Assembly (NCBI RefSeq): GCF_904846345.1
Contig: NZ_CAJHAJ010000001.1
Coordinates: forward strand, 62,001 to 126,000
Direction: 5' to 3'
Source of the DNA: Psychrobacter maritimus
Lineage (GTDB): Bacteria; Pseudomonadota; Gammaproteobacteria; Pseudomonadales; Moraxellaceae
Length of the DNA: 64,000 nt
Below, one piece after another: positions 18,110 through 26,789 of the stretch. Under the pieces are notes generated by a model, which had not been told where the DNA came from, searched no databases, and was given only the letters and a program-made list of their open reading frames with translations. Position numbers and translations under genes: made by a program. The number at the start of each line of letters is the position of its first letter. The stretch's first letter is position 1.

Positions 18110-20608
18110 GTGTCATCAGTGCAAAAATCTAATTCTAAGCAACCACAGTCCTCTAAGCCTGCTATCAATACGCTACCTTCACAGCAGCGCGGCATGGTGT
18201 TTAGTAGTATTTTATTAATTGTCATTATCGCCGGTATGGTGCTGTTGGCACTGTATTTGGTCAAACTTGATCGCACCATTACCCACAAGTTTGAGGGTAA
18301 ACGCTGGGATATTCCTGCCAAGGTTTATTCGCAGCCGCTAGAGCTATATCAAGGCGCGAACGTCGATACAGACACGATGAAAAAGTGGCTTGAGCTGCTT
18401 AATTATCAAAGCAACAAGTCTTATGATCGTACGGGTACTTATCATAAATCCGGCAATACTTACTTTATCCATACGCGCGGCTTTACTTATAGCGCCAATG
18501 ATGTCGATAAAGAGCAAGTCATCAAAATGACCATTGCTGGCAATAAGATTGAATCGGTACAAAGTACCCAGCCGGCCAAAACCGGCATTATTCGTCTTGA
18601 GCCGGTTAATATCGGTGGGATTTATCCAGACAGCAACGAAGATCGTATGGTGGTGTCGCTAGACCAAGTGCCGCAGCCACTGATTGACGCCCTAATCGCT
18701 ACAGAAGATCGGGGATTTTATGAGCATAAAGGCGTATCGATACGTGGTATCGCCCGCGCCGTATTAAATAACTTTACCGGTGGTTCTAGGCAAGGTGGCT
18801 CGACCATCACCCAGCAGCTGATTAAAAACTTTTATCTAAATTCCGACCGTACCATGAAACGCAAAGCCAATGAAGCTTTGATGGCGGTACTACTTGAGCT
18901 GCATTATAGTAAAGATGAGATTCTGCAAACCTATTTGAATGAGATTTACTTGGGTCAAAATGGCAATCGTTCTATCAATGGTTTTGGCCTTGCCTCGCAA
19001 TTTTACTTTGATAAACCACTCAAAGAGCTGCGTTTAGACCAACAAGCACTGCTGGTCGGTATGGCAAAAGGACCGAGCGTTTATAACCCGCGTCGCCATC
19101 CAAACGATTCAAAAGCGCGTCGTAACACAGTACTGAGCAATATGTTGGCGGTCGGCTCGCTCAGTCAAGAAGACTATGATAAAGCCATCGAGCAACCACT
19201 TGGTGTCGTTGATAAACCAGTCGAAGGCAAAAGCCAGTTCCCTGATTTTCTAGATATTGTTAAGCGCGAATTAAATAAAGTTTATTACTCGGATGACCTG
19301 AAAAACGAAGGTCTGATTATCATCAGTACCTTAGATCCTATTGCCCAGTTAGCAGCGGATAAAGCGGTTGAGAGAAAACTGGGTGAGCTGCGCCGCCGAG
19401 GTAGTAAGACCAAGGATTTACAAGGCGCTTTAGTCAGTGCCAACCCTGAAACGGGCGAGCTGGTGGCAGTGGTCGGTAGTGGCAGTGAATTTACGGGCTT
19501 TAACCGTGCTGTCGACGCCAAACGCCAAGTTGGTTCATTATTAAAGCCGATTATCTATATGACGGCGCTTGAAAGCGGGCGCTATAATTTGGCAAGCTCG
19601 GTTGATGATTCGCCGATTACGGTCAATCTCAGTGACGGTACTGAGTGGAATCCTAAAAACTACGACAATCGTGACCATGGTTATGTGCCATTTACCACCG
19701 CGTTGTCGCAATCTTATAATCACAGCGCGGTACGTTTAGGTATGGAGTTTGGCGTTCCTACCTTTGTTAAGCAGTTGCAGCGTATGGGTATTAAAGAGAA
19801 AATCCCGCCTTATCCTTCGGCTTTATTAGGCTCGGTCAATCTTAGCCCAATGGATATGCTTGGGGTTTACCAAGTGTTTGCCACTGGTGGTTTCCGCACG
19901 CCTATCCATAGTATTCGTAGCGTGATTGATGATCGTGGGCGTATCTTGCAGCGTACGGGGTTAAATACCCAGCGCAGTATCCCGCCTGAGACCAACTTTT
20001 TGATTAACTATGCGCTACAAGACGTGGTTAAAAACGGTACGGCTAGACGCATACAATCGCTTGGCAGCAATTTAAATCTTGCTGGTAAAACGGGTACTAC
20101 TAACGATTACCGTGATGCTTGGTTTGCCGGCTACAGTGGTAACTATGTTAGTGTGGTTTGGGTCGGTCGTGATGATAATAAACCGATTGGTCTGAGCGGT
20201 GGTAGTGGCGCTTTACCAGTTTGGGTCGATTATATGAATCGTCTAAAACTGACACCTGTAGCCCTGCCAGAACCCGAAGGGATTGAATGGTTGTGGCTTG
20301 AGAACAACTCAGGCAAGCTGTCTAATGAACGCTGTGCCGATGCGCGCTACTTGCCCGTTATGTCAGCGCATCTACCAGAAGAAGCCAGCAGTTGTGCGCT
20401 GAGCTTATATCAGCAAGATCGTGCCCGTGAGCAGATACAGTTGCAAAATCAGCAAGGCTCTATCAATCAGCAGCGTCGCCGTGAAGGCTTAGACATTCCT
20501 AATGGCGCAGCAGTTGATGCGGATAACGAAGAGAACAATGCTGAGCAAGAGGGCGATTCAAGCACTCGTACCGATACTTGGTATGATCGCGCCGTTGAAT
20601 GGTTCTAG
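18110..20608 (+). CDS. mrcB: Bifunctional penicillin-binding protein 1B
   Basis: PBP1B polymerises lipid II and cross-links peptides in the periplasm. One membrane anchor (about residues 27-47) is followed by a UB2H-like region (VYSQPLELYQGANV...), the glycosyltransferase domain with EDRGFYEHKG and GGSTITQQLIKNFYL, and the transpeptidase domain with SxxK at S476 (GSLLKP), SYNHSAV and KTGTTNDYRDAW at K660. The 832-residue length fits. The start is a GTG at 18110; a second in-frame GTG lies at 18119, and the ribosome-binding site is weak for both. lpoP follows after 30 bp. Confidence 0.95.
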   Translation: MSSVQKSNSKQPQSSKPAINTLPSQQRGMVFSSILLIVIIAGMVLLALYLVKLDRTITHKFEGKRWDIPAKVYSQPLELYQGANVDTDTMKKWLELLNYQSNKSYDRTGTYHKSGNTYFIHTRGFTYSANDVDKEQVIKMTIAGNKIESVQSTQPAKTGIIRLEPVNIGGIYPDSNEDRMVVSLDQVPQPLIDALIATEDRGFYEHKGVSIRGIARAVLNNFTGGSRQGGSTITQQLIKNFYLNSDRTMKRKANEALMAVLLELHYSKDEILQTYLNEIYLGQNGNRSINGFGLASQFYFDKPLKELRLDQQALLVGMAKGPSVYNPRRHPNDSKARRNTVLSNMLAVGSLSQEDYDKAIEQPLGVVDKPVEGKSQFPDFLDIVKRELNKVYYSDDLKNEGLIIISTLDPIAQLAADKAVERKLGELRRRGSKTKDLQGALVSANPETGELVAVVGSGSEFTGFNRAVDAKRQVGSLLKPIIYMTALESGRYNLASSVDDSPITVNLSDGTEWNPKNYDNRDHGYVPFTTALSQSYNHSAVRLGMEFGVPTFVKQLQRMGIKEKIPPYPSALLGSVNLSPMDMLGVYQVFATGGFRTPIHSIRSVIDDRGRILQRTGLNTQRSIPPETNFLINYALQDVVKNGTARRIQSLGSNLNLAGKTGTTNDYRDAWFAGYSGNYVSVVWVGRDDNKPIGLSGGSGALPVWVDYMNRLKLTPVALPEPEGIEWLWLENNSGKLSNERCADARYLPVMSAHLPEEASSCALSLYQQDRAREQIQLQNQQGSINQQRRREGLDIPNGAAVDADNEENNAEQEGDSSTRTDTWYDRAVEWF

Positions 20609-20638
20609 AGTTTTTAAAACTTAAAAAAGGGTTTTAAC

Positions 20639-21505
20639 ATGGCATTATTTATACAGCAAACTGTCGCTACTAAGCAGGTTATCACGGCCCAAGCTACTAA
20701 GCAGACAAAGCGTATTAATACTATCTTTACGGTCAGCGCCGTTATCGGTATGCTGAGTTTAAGTGCCTGCCAGACGGCGCCGACGGTAATGAAAACCTCT
20801 CCTGTGCAAACGTCACCATCTGTAACGAAGCAACCGTCAACAGCGACTCAAGCACCTATTGTTAAAAACAGTACCCATGCAACCAGTCCTTATGAAAGCA
20901 ATAACTATGAAAACGAGGCTTATGAATACTCTATCGAGCCTTATACGCCGCCTGAGCAGCCCACGGCAACCAACCCATTAACCGAAGCAACACCGGTTTA
21001 TACGCCGGCCGACACACGGTCTACGCAAAGTCCGATAGTCACTCAGCCTGACAGCCCTGATGCCATAATCCTTACGCCTTCTCGCGAAGATTACATGATA
21101 TCTGAGCCATCGATACCCTCACATAATGAGCTATTGGAGCGGGCGCGGCAAAACTCACAGCAGCGCAGTCAGCAAAGCACGACCAATAACAGTAACCTGC
21201 CAGCCTTTCGCAATCTTATGCAAGTGGGTACAGGGCAATTAAAAGCGGGCAATCTAAATGGCGCTGAAAGCAGCTTTACGCGCGCGCAGCGACTTGCGCC
21301 CAAGTCATCAGCCGTCTATTTTTATTTAGGACAAGTAGCCCTTAAGAAAAACCAACCGCGTAAAGCTGAAGCAATGGCACGCCGTGGTCTGACAGTCTCT
21401 CAAGACAGCAGTCGCCGCCGTGCGCTGTGGCAAATTATTTTGCAATCAGGACAAGCTCAAGGCAACGCCCGCGTGATAAAAGAAGCCAAACAAGCACTGC
21501 GCTAA
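20639..21505 (+). CDS. lpoP: TPR outer-membrane lipoprotein, LpoP-type PBP1B activator
   Basis: A signal sequence ends in the lipobox LSAC, giving a predicted lipid-modified Cys near residue 43. A long Pro/Thr/Ser/Gln-rich linker (about residues 45-190) then leads to tetratricopeptide repeats (FRNLMQVGTGQLKAGNLNGA and SSAVYFYLGQVALKKNQPRK). In Pseudomonas aeruginosa, LpoP is a TPR lipoprotein encoded beside the PBP1B gene that activates the synthase from the outer membrane. Here the gene starts 30 bp after mrcB and ends with a strong terminator, the same arrangement. The assignment rests on architecture and neighbour, so orthology is inferred. Confidence 0.8.
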   Translation: MALFIQQTVATKQVITAQATKQTKRINTIFTVSAVIGMLSLSACQTAPTVMKTSPVQTSPSVTKQPSTATQAPIVKNSTHATSPYESNNYENEAYEYSIEPYTPPEQPTATNPLTEATPVYTPADTRSTQSPIVTQPDSPDAIILTPSREDYMISEPSIPSHNELLERARQNSQQRSQQSTTNNSNLPAFRNLMQVGTGQLKAGNLNGAESSFTRAQRLAPKSSAVYFYLGQVALKKNQPRKAEAMARRGLTVSQDSSRRRALWQIILQSGQAQGNARVIKEAKQALR

Positions 21506-21531
21506 TCACACACGCCCTCGTATTTACCATG

Positions 21532-21586
21532 ACGACTGACTATATAAGCGCTAAAATAGGCTTATATAGTTAGTCGTTAATTTTTT
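21532..21586 (+). terminator. Terminator of mrcB-lpoP
   Basis: ACGACTGACTATATAAGC pairs with GCTTATATAGTTAGTCGT (one G-T pair, 18 bp) and is followed by TAATTTTTT. Confidence 0.85.
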
Positions 21587-21657
21587 ATCCCGTTTAATGA
21601 TTACTTTCTTACACCCCTTTCATTATCCATTTTTAATTTAACATTAAGGTTACCCTT

Positions 21658-22584
21658 ATGGCATGGCAACAACTGCACTTACAATGTGAAAAAAATAACG
21701 TCGATCTTGCTGAGGCACTGTTATTAGAGGCAGGCGCTCTATCAATTGCTTTAGATGATGCCGGCGATCAGCCTTTATTTGAACCACTTCCTGGTGAATC
21801 ACCGTTGTGGGATGAGGTCATACTCACAGGATTGTTCGATGCCACTACTGATGCGGGCAGCCGCCAAGCGATTGAGCAATTAAGTCATGAAATCGGCGCA
21901 CAAGTACAAGCTAGCCGAACGTGGGTCAGCGCTGTCGATGATAAGGATTGGGAACGTGAATGGATGTCCAATTATCAGCCTATCGAATGTGCCAATAACT
22001 TATGGATTGTGCCTAATTGGCTGACACCGCCAAACCCTGAAGCCACCAATATTATTATGGATCCAGGTTTGGCTTTTGGTACCGGCTACCATGCCACTAC
22101 CCGTTTATGTCTTGATTGGCTGACAGAGCAAGACCTGACCGATAAAGTCGTCATCGACTATGGCTGTGGTTCGGGCATTTTAGGGATTGCTGCGCTTTTG
22201 TTGGGCGCTCGCCAAGTTTATGCCGTTGATATTGACCCACAAGCCGTGCTGGCAACCAATCAAAATGCTGAGCGTAATCAGGTTGATAATCGCTTGCAAG
22301 CATTTTTGCCAGAAGACTTCAATAACTACTGGCAACAAAACGATATTAAACCCGTAGAAGTCATGGTTGCCAACATTTTAGCCAAGCCGCTTATTGGCTT
22401 AGCGCCTTATTTTGCCACCTTAATGGCACCAAAAAGTCGCATCGTATTAGCAGGTTTGATTGAATCCCAAACCGAGCAAGTTACCGAAGCCTATCAGCCC
22501 TACTTTGCCCTTGATCCTAAGCACGCTTTTACCGCGCAAGAAGATCAACATTGGCAGCGTTTATCTGGTACATTTACAGGCTAG
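21658..22584 (+). CDS. prmA: Ribosomal protein L11 methyltransferase
   Basis: PrmA trimethylates ribosomal protein L11 using S-adenosylmethionine. The N-terminal substrate domain (MAWQQLHLQCEKNNVDLAEALLLEAGALSI) and the methyltransferase core with LAFGTGYHATTRLCLDWL, IDYGCGSGILGIAAL and VANILAKPL are all canonical. The length is 308 residues. TAAGG lies upstream of the ATG. It begins a plus-strand series, prmA, DUF3426 protein, fis, purH, in which prmA near fis is a conserved gammaproteobacterial neighbourhood. Confidence 0.96.
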   Translation: MAWQQLHLQCEKNNVDLAEALLLEAGALSIALDDAGDQPLFEPLPGESPLWDEVILTGLFDATTDAGSRQAIEQLSHEIGAQVQASRTWVSAVDDKDWEREWMSNYQPIECANNLWIVPNWLTPPNPEATNIIMDPGLAFGTGYHATTRLCLDWLTEQDLTDKVVIDYGCGSGILGIAALLLGARQVYAVDIDPQAVLATNQNAERNQVDNRLQAFLPEDFNNYWQQNDIKPVEVMVANILAKPLIGLAPYFATLMAPKSRIVLAGLIESQTEQVTEAYQPYFALDPKHAFTAQEDQHWQRLSGTFTG

Positions 22585-22650
22585 CAACATTTAATTACAT
22601 CTGTTACGATAGAGGAGCAGTTAAATGTTGTGTATTTAACGCTGCTCTAT
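22585..22650 (+). promoter_or_regulatory. Two mutually exclusive hairpins after prmA
   Basis: CAACATTTAA (22585-22594) can pair with TTAAATGTTG (22621-22630). The same TTAAAT can instead pair with ATTTAA (22634-22639), extended by ATAGAG (22609-22614) with CTCTAT (22645-22650). The two folds exclude each other. Neither is followed by a T run, so simple attenuation is not demonstrated. Confidence 0.4.
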
Positions 22651-22777
22651 AGTTGCCTGTGGGTTATGATGGTTAGCATATCTAAATTGACATTAGAATG
22701 ATTGGCAGCGGTTGGTGAGTGGCTATACGGTATTAACATGCGGTATTAATACTTATACCTTTTTGGATTCTGACCCT

Positions 22778-24091
22778 ATGACTACGCCAATAAAAACCCA
22801 ATGCCCTCATTGTCATGCTATTTTTAATATCAAGAAAACTCAGTTAGACCAAAAAACAGCAAATGTCTGCTGTGAACATTGTCAGCACAGTTTTTTGGTC
22901 AATAACAACCTTATCGTCACCGCGGACACAGAACGCACGGGTGAAGATATAGCAAATGAACATAAAACTGCCGCAGCCGCTACGCCTAATATTCCTATCC
23001 ATAAGCAAAATCCTTCTGTCTTATCAAAGACAAAATCAAAGCTGAACGTCACATCAGAGCCAGCAGAAGCAGATATTCTTATTCATGATGATATGATTGA
23101 GGATGAGGTGATTCATGATGGCTTAATTTATGACGACATGGACATTGATGGTTTTGAAGATAAAGATGAACATGTAGAATATGACTCATTAGACAGCATG
23201 GATGCATGGTTGACTCAAGCCGCAGATAGCAACAATAGCAACTCTGCCGCTATTATGGGTAATCAACATGCAAAAAACACGCCTACCTCATTGAATAAAA
23301 GCACGCACTCCTCTATTAATCCAATAGCAAATCCTGCTTTAGAAAGTGCTGCCTTAAAAGAGCCGCCATCAGCCGCACACGTTGCTCTGAGCTCAGCCGC
23401 AGCCAATGATATTCATGCCAATATCGATGACAATGCCGATGAATCATGGCTTGAAAAATTACTTAAAGAACAAAATAAAAGTGAAGATGCGCCAAAAGAC
23501 CAGACTGATTTATCAGAGCTGCTTGTCAGTATGGGTGTCTCCCTCAAAGACGAAGACCATAGCAAGGCGGCACGTCTTAAACAACAGCAGACACAAGCAA
23601 AGTTTTCACCAACGCCTGCTAGGCGGTCGATTGCCTCGTTATTATGGACACTTGGCTGTCTGGTATTAGCGCTGCTACTATTTGCCCAGTATGTCATTTT
23701 TAATTTAGATAACTTGGTTAAAAATCCTGCCCATGCAGAGCGCTTGCAAAAAGTATGTGCTATCGCGGCTTGTAGCCTACCTAGTGCTAATTTAGCGGCT
23801 TTGAGCACAAGCGATATTAAGCATCAATCCAGTCGTATTAATACTACCAGCTCATTTAGCGATATCAGCATCACTTTAAACAATCAAAGCCCGCAAGCAC
23901 AATTACTTCCTCATGTAAAAGTCAGTGTCTACGGTGACAAGGCGCTTATTGGAGAATTTATCGCAGCGCCACAGGATTATTTATTGAGCACGCAGAGCCA
24001 ATTAGGCGCGTCAAGTCGCAAACAGCTCTTGTTCACCGTACCAGTTGCTAATACTCAAATCAGTAAAGTGAGTGTTACTCCTGTTTATTAA
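22778..24091 (+). CDS. Zinc-ribbon / DUF3426 membrane protein
   Basis: The N-terminus carries an MJ0042-type zinc ribbon, CPHCHAIFNI then CCEHCQHSFLV (Cys pairs at about residues 9/12 and 28/31). About 250 acidic, low-complexity residues follow, then one membrane helix (LLWTLGCLVLALLLFAQYVI) and a C-terminal DUF3426 domain. I moved the start to ATG 22778, so that the zinc ribbon is N-terminal as in homologues; the frame is open back to 22712. Homologues occur between prmA and fis in Moraxellaceae-like genomes. The function is unknown; zinc binding plus a membrane anchor suggests sensing or scaffolding. Confidence 0.82.
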   Translation: MTTPIKTQCPHCHAIFNIKKTQLDQKTANVCCEHCQHSFLVNNNLIVTADTERTGEDIANEHKTAAAATPNIPIHKQNPSVLSKTKSKLNVTSEPAEADILIHDDMIEDEVIHDGLIYDDMDIDGFEDKDEHVEYDSLDSMDAWLTQAADSNNSNSAAIMGNQHAKNTPTSLNKSTHSSINPIANPALESAALKEPPSAAHVALSSAAANDIHANIDDNADESWLEKLLKEQNKSEDAPKDQTDLSELLVSMGVSLKDEDHSKAARLKQQQTQAKFSPTPARRSIASLLWTLGCLVLALLLFAQYVIFNLDNLVKNPAHAERLQKVCAIAACSLPSANLAALSTSDIKHQSSRINTTSSFSDISITLNNQSPQAQLLPHVKVSVYGDKALIGEFIAAPQDYLLSTQSQLGASSRKQLLFTVPVANTQISKVSVTPVY

Positions 24092-24403
24092 CAATCTCAC
24101 TTATTAAAAAAACCATTAATAGCCAAATGACTTATGCAAGAATAGCCATATGATTTATGCAAAATCATCTTTTATAAAAGACAGCTCTTATTACAGAAAG
24201 TTCTTAGTAAGGGCATCGTTTATCAAAAATACGATGCTATCCAATAACATTAAAGCCAATCGCTCTAAAACAGTCTATTAAATAGAAATAAATAGCCTCA
24301 ATGCTATCGTAATGCCCAATCTATTGCTGTGATAGGCGATGACTTTGTTATAATAGCGCTCAAACGCCTTATGGTTTTTCTTTACGCTCAAGGACATTAT
24401 CTT
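24092..24403. other. Spacer before fis
   Basis: This AT-rich 312-bp spacer has weak inverted repeats, for example CATCGT/ACGATG around 24213-24235. A fis promoter is expected here, as fis is usually strongly growth-regulated, but I cannot place it with confidence. Confidence 0.4.
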
Positions 24404-24763
24404 ATGGCACCACATGCACAGTATAATGCCAATCATTTTGACAAAAATGCTGAGAATCCTGCTGATTACTATAAAGAGGACTACCATCGCTCAATTCACG
24501 AGGTAGAGTCTTCTTTAGACAATAGCATTCATGTTCATGAACCCCTGCGGGTACATGTAGAACGCGTGGTGCGGCAGTATTTTGCGATGTTAGATGATGA
24601 GATGCCAACAGACTTATATGAGCTTATTTTAAAAGAGATAGAGCAACCGCTGTTGTCTGTTGTCCTTGAAAAGAGCCGAGGCAATCAAACCAAGTGCGCG
24701 CAAATTTTGGGGCTCAATCGCGGTACGCTACGCAAAAAGCTAAAAATCTATGGTTTAATGTAG
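24404..24763 (+). CDS. fis: DNA-binding protein Fis
   Basis: Fis is a nucleoid protein that bends DNA and activates growth genes. The C-terminal helix-turn-helix, GNQTKCAQILGLNRGTLRKK, is nearly identical to the classical one, and the dimerisation region LYELILKEIEQPLL is present. I chose ATG 24404 because AAGGA sits nine bases upstream; this gives 119 residues, with a 20-residue N-terminal extension over E. coli Fis. The frame is open further upstream. purH follows in the same direction. Confidence 0.94.
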   Translation: MAPHAQYNANHFDKNAENPADYYKEDYHRSIHEVESSLDNSIHVHEPLRVHVERVVRQYFAMLDDEMPTDLYELILKEIEQPLLSVVLEKSRGNQTKCAQILGLNRGTLRKKLKIYGLM

Positions 24764-25013
24764 AACGGCTTAGCCTTGCTGCCTCTAATTTTGCTTAGAT
24801 GACCCATACTTTTGCTTAATAGTGCTAAAACCATGGGCGCGCTGCCTTTATTTTCCAGTGCTTTTTAACGGCCACTTTTAATTATCATTTTTCGCAGCCG
24901 TTTTTCAAAGCCACTGTTCAAAGCCACTTTTCACAGTCATTATTTATGGCAAAGCTAGAGTTTATGATCTTATCAATCACGATACACTCTGTACCACTTG
25001 CCATTATTACCTT

Positions 25014-25040
25014 GCCAGGCGTTTACGTCAGGCTTTTTTT
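25014..25040 (+). terminator. Terminator-like hairpin directly upstream of purH
   Basis: GCCAGGCG and CGTCAGGC form an eight-position stem (one A-A mismatch, one G-T pair) with the loop TTTA, followed at once by seven T. It ends only 14 bases before the purH start. It may be the fis terminator or an attenuator for purH. Confidence 0.65.
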
Positions 25041-25058
25041 ATGGAACTTTTTTTATGA
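25041..25058 (+). other. Five-codon ORF overlapping the purH start
   Basis: ATGGAACTTTTTTTATGA encodes MELFL and stops with a TGA that overlaps the purH ATG (25055-25057). It lies between the terminator-like hairpin and purH. Translation is not shown; the GGAA inside it probably serves as the purH ribosome-binding site. Confidence 0.3.
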
Positions 25059-26635
25059 GTACAACCCCACTTGCCCTACTCTCGGTCTCCGATAAATCTA
25101 ACATCGTTGAATTCGCTCAAGGTCTGCTAAAAGCAGGTTTTGGCTTACTATCGACCGGCGGCACTTACCGCTTACTGACCGAGCACAACGTCGCTGTGAC
25201 CGAAGTATCAGACTATACCGGCTTCCCTGAAATGATGGACGGCCGTGTTAAAACCTTGCATCCTAAGATTCATGGCGGCATTTTAGGGCGCCGTGGTACC
25301 GATGACGCGGTGATGAGCGAGCACGCCATTGAACGTATTGATTTGGTCGTCGTCAACCTTTATCCGTTCGCAGAAACCATTGCACGTCCTGACGTAACCA
25401 TGAATGATGCGATCGAAAATATCGATATTGGCGGTCCTACTATGGTGCGTTCAGCAGCAAAAAACCACGCCCATGTTGGTATTGTGACCGATCCTGCTGA
25501 TTATACGCGCGTACTCGAAGCCTTGGGTGAAGGTACAACACTGACCCATGCCCTACGTTACGATTTAGCGGTTAAAGCCTTTGAGCATACCGCACAATAC
25601 GACGGTATGATTGCAAACTTCTTAGGTAGCCGAGTTAATGAAACTCAAACGCCAGAGAATTTCTCACGTACCTTTAACGTTCAACTTGAAAAAGTACAAG
25701 ACCTACGCTACGGTGAAAACCCGCATCAAAATGCTGCTTTTTATGTTGAAAATCATGCCCTAAAAAGCAAGCAAGCGTCTATTGCAACCGCGCAGCAATT
25801 ACAAGGTAAAGAGCTGTCTTATAACAACATCGCAGATACCGATGCCGCGCTTGAATGTGTTAAAGCCTTTAGTGCACCCGCTTGTGTTATCGTAAAACAC
25901 GCCAATCCTTGCGGTGTGGCTGTAGATAGCGATCAAGTAGCGGCTTATCGCACCGCCTTTAGTACCGACCCTGAGTCATCTTTTGGTGGTATTATTGCCT
26001 TTAACCGCCCACTAACGCTTGCTGCTGCCAAAGCCATTATTGACAATCAATTTGTCGAAGTCATCATTGCCCCAAGTATTGAAGATGGCGTTCTTGAAGC
26101 AACTGCGAGCAAGAAAAACGTGCGCGTCTTGGTTTGTGGTGAATTACCAACACCTGAGCAGCGCGAAAGCCAGCTTGATTATAAACGCGTCAATGGTGGT
26201 TTATTGGTGCAAGAGCAAGATTTGGGCTTAATTACTGCCAATGACTTAAAAATCGTCACTGATGTCCAGCCAACGGAAGCGCAAATTGCTGATTTGCTAT
26301 TCAGCTGGAATGTCGCTAAATATGTCAAATCTAACGCCATTGTTTATGCCAAAGGTCAACGCACTATCGGTGTTGGCGCAGGTCAAATGAGCCGTGTAAA
26401 TTCAGCGCGTATCGCCGCTATCAAAGCTGAGCACGCCGGTCTTGCTACCGAAGGCGCGGTAATGGCATCAGATGCCTTCTTCCCATTCCGTGATGGTATC
26501 GATAACGCTGCTGAAGTCGGCATTGCTGCGATCATCCAACCGGGTGGCTCTATGCGTGATGACGAAACGATTGCAGCCGCAAATGAGCATGGTATCGCCA
26601 TGGTATTCACTGGTATGCGTCATTTCCGCCATTAA
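25055..26635 (+). CDS. purH: Bifunctional AICAR transformylase / IMP cyclohydrolase
   Basis: PurH carries out the last two steps of IMP synthesis. The N-terminal IMP cyclohydrolase (MGS-like) domain shows [26 protein letters not shown] and [11 protein letters not shown]; the C-terminal transformylase domain shows the KHANPCG motif near residue 280 and RVNSARIAA. The protein is 526 residues. ATG 25055 matches the family N-terminus; the open frame extends upstream but lacks homologous sequence. A palindromic terminator follows. Confidence 0.97.
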   Translation: MSTTPLALLSVSDKSNIVEFAQGLLKAGFGLLSTGGTYRLLTEHNVAVTEVSDYTGFPEMMDGRVKTLHPKIHGGILGRRGTDDAVMSEHAIERIDLVVVNLYPFAETIARPDVTMNDAIENIDIGGPTMVRSAAKNHAHVGIVTDPADYTRVLEALGEGTTLTHALRYDLAVKAFEHTAQYDGMIANFLGSRVNETQTPENFSRTFNVQLEKVQDLRYGENPHQNAAFYVENHALKSKQASIATAQQLQGKELSYNNIADTDAALECVKAFSAPACVIVKHANPCGVAVDSDQVAAYRTAFSTDPESSFGGIIAFNRPLTLAAAKAIIDNQFVEVIIAPSIEDGVLEATASKKNVRVLVCGELPTPEQRESQLDYKRVNGGLLVQEQDLGLITANDLKIVTDVQPTEAQIADLLFSWNVAKYVKSNAIVYAKGQRTIGVGAGQMSRVNSARIAAIKAEHAGLATEGAVMASDAFFPFRDGIDNAAEVGIAAIIQPGGSMRDDETIAAANEHGIAMVFTGMRHFRH

Positions 26636-26698
26636 TCTGCTGTCAAGATAATGCTGTTAAGACAAAATCATTAAGAATAAATAAGAATCGTATTACAT

Positions 26699-26728
26699 AA
26701 AAAAGCCACTATTAATAGTGGCTTTTTT
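26699..26728. terminator. Bidirectional terminator between purH and ppiD
   Basis: AAAAAAGCCACTATTA and its exact complement form a perfect 30-bp palindrome with A and T runs at the two ends, between two convergent genes. Confidence 0.93.
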
Positions 26729-26789
26729 ACATTTAAGATTTGATAAAGCTTATTAAAACAAAGGTTTTAACAAATGCCCTATAGGTCGC

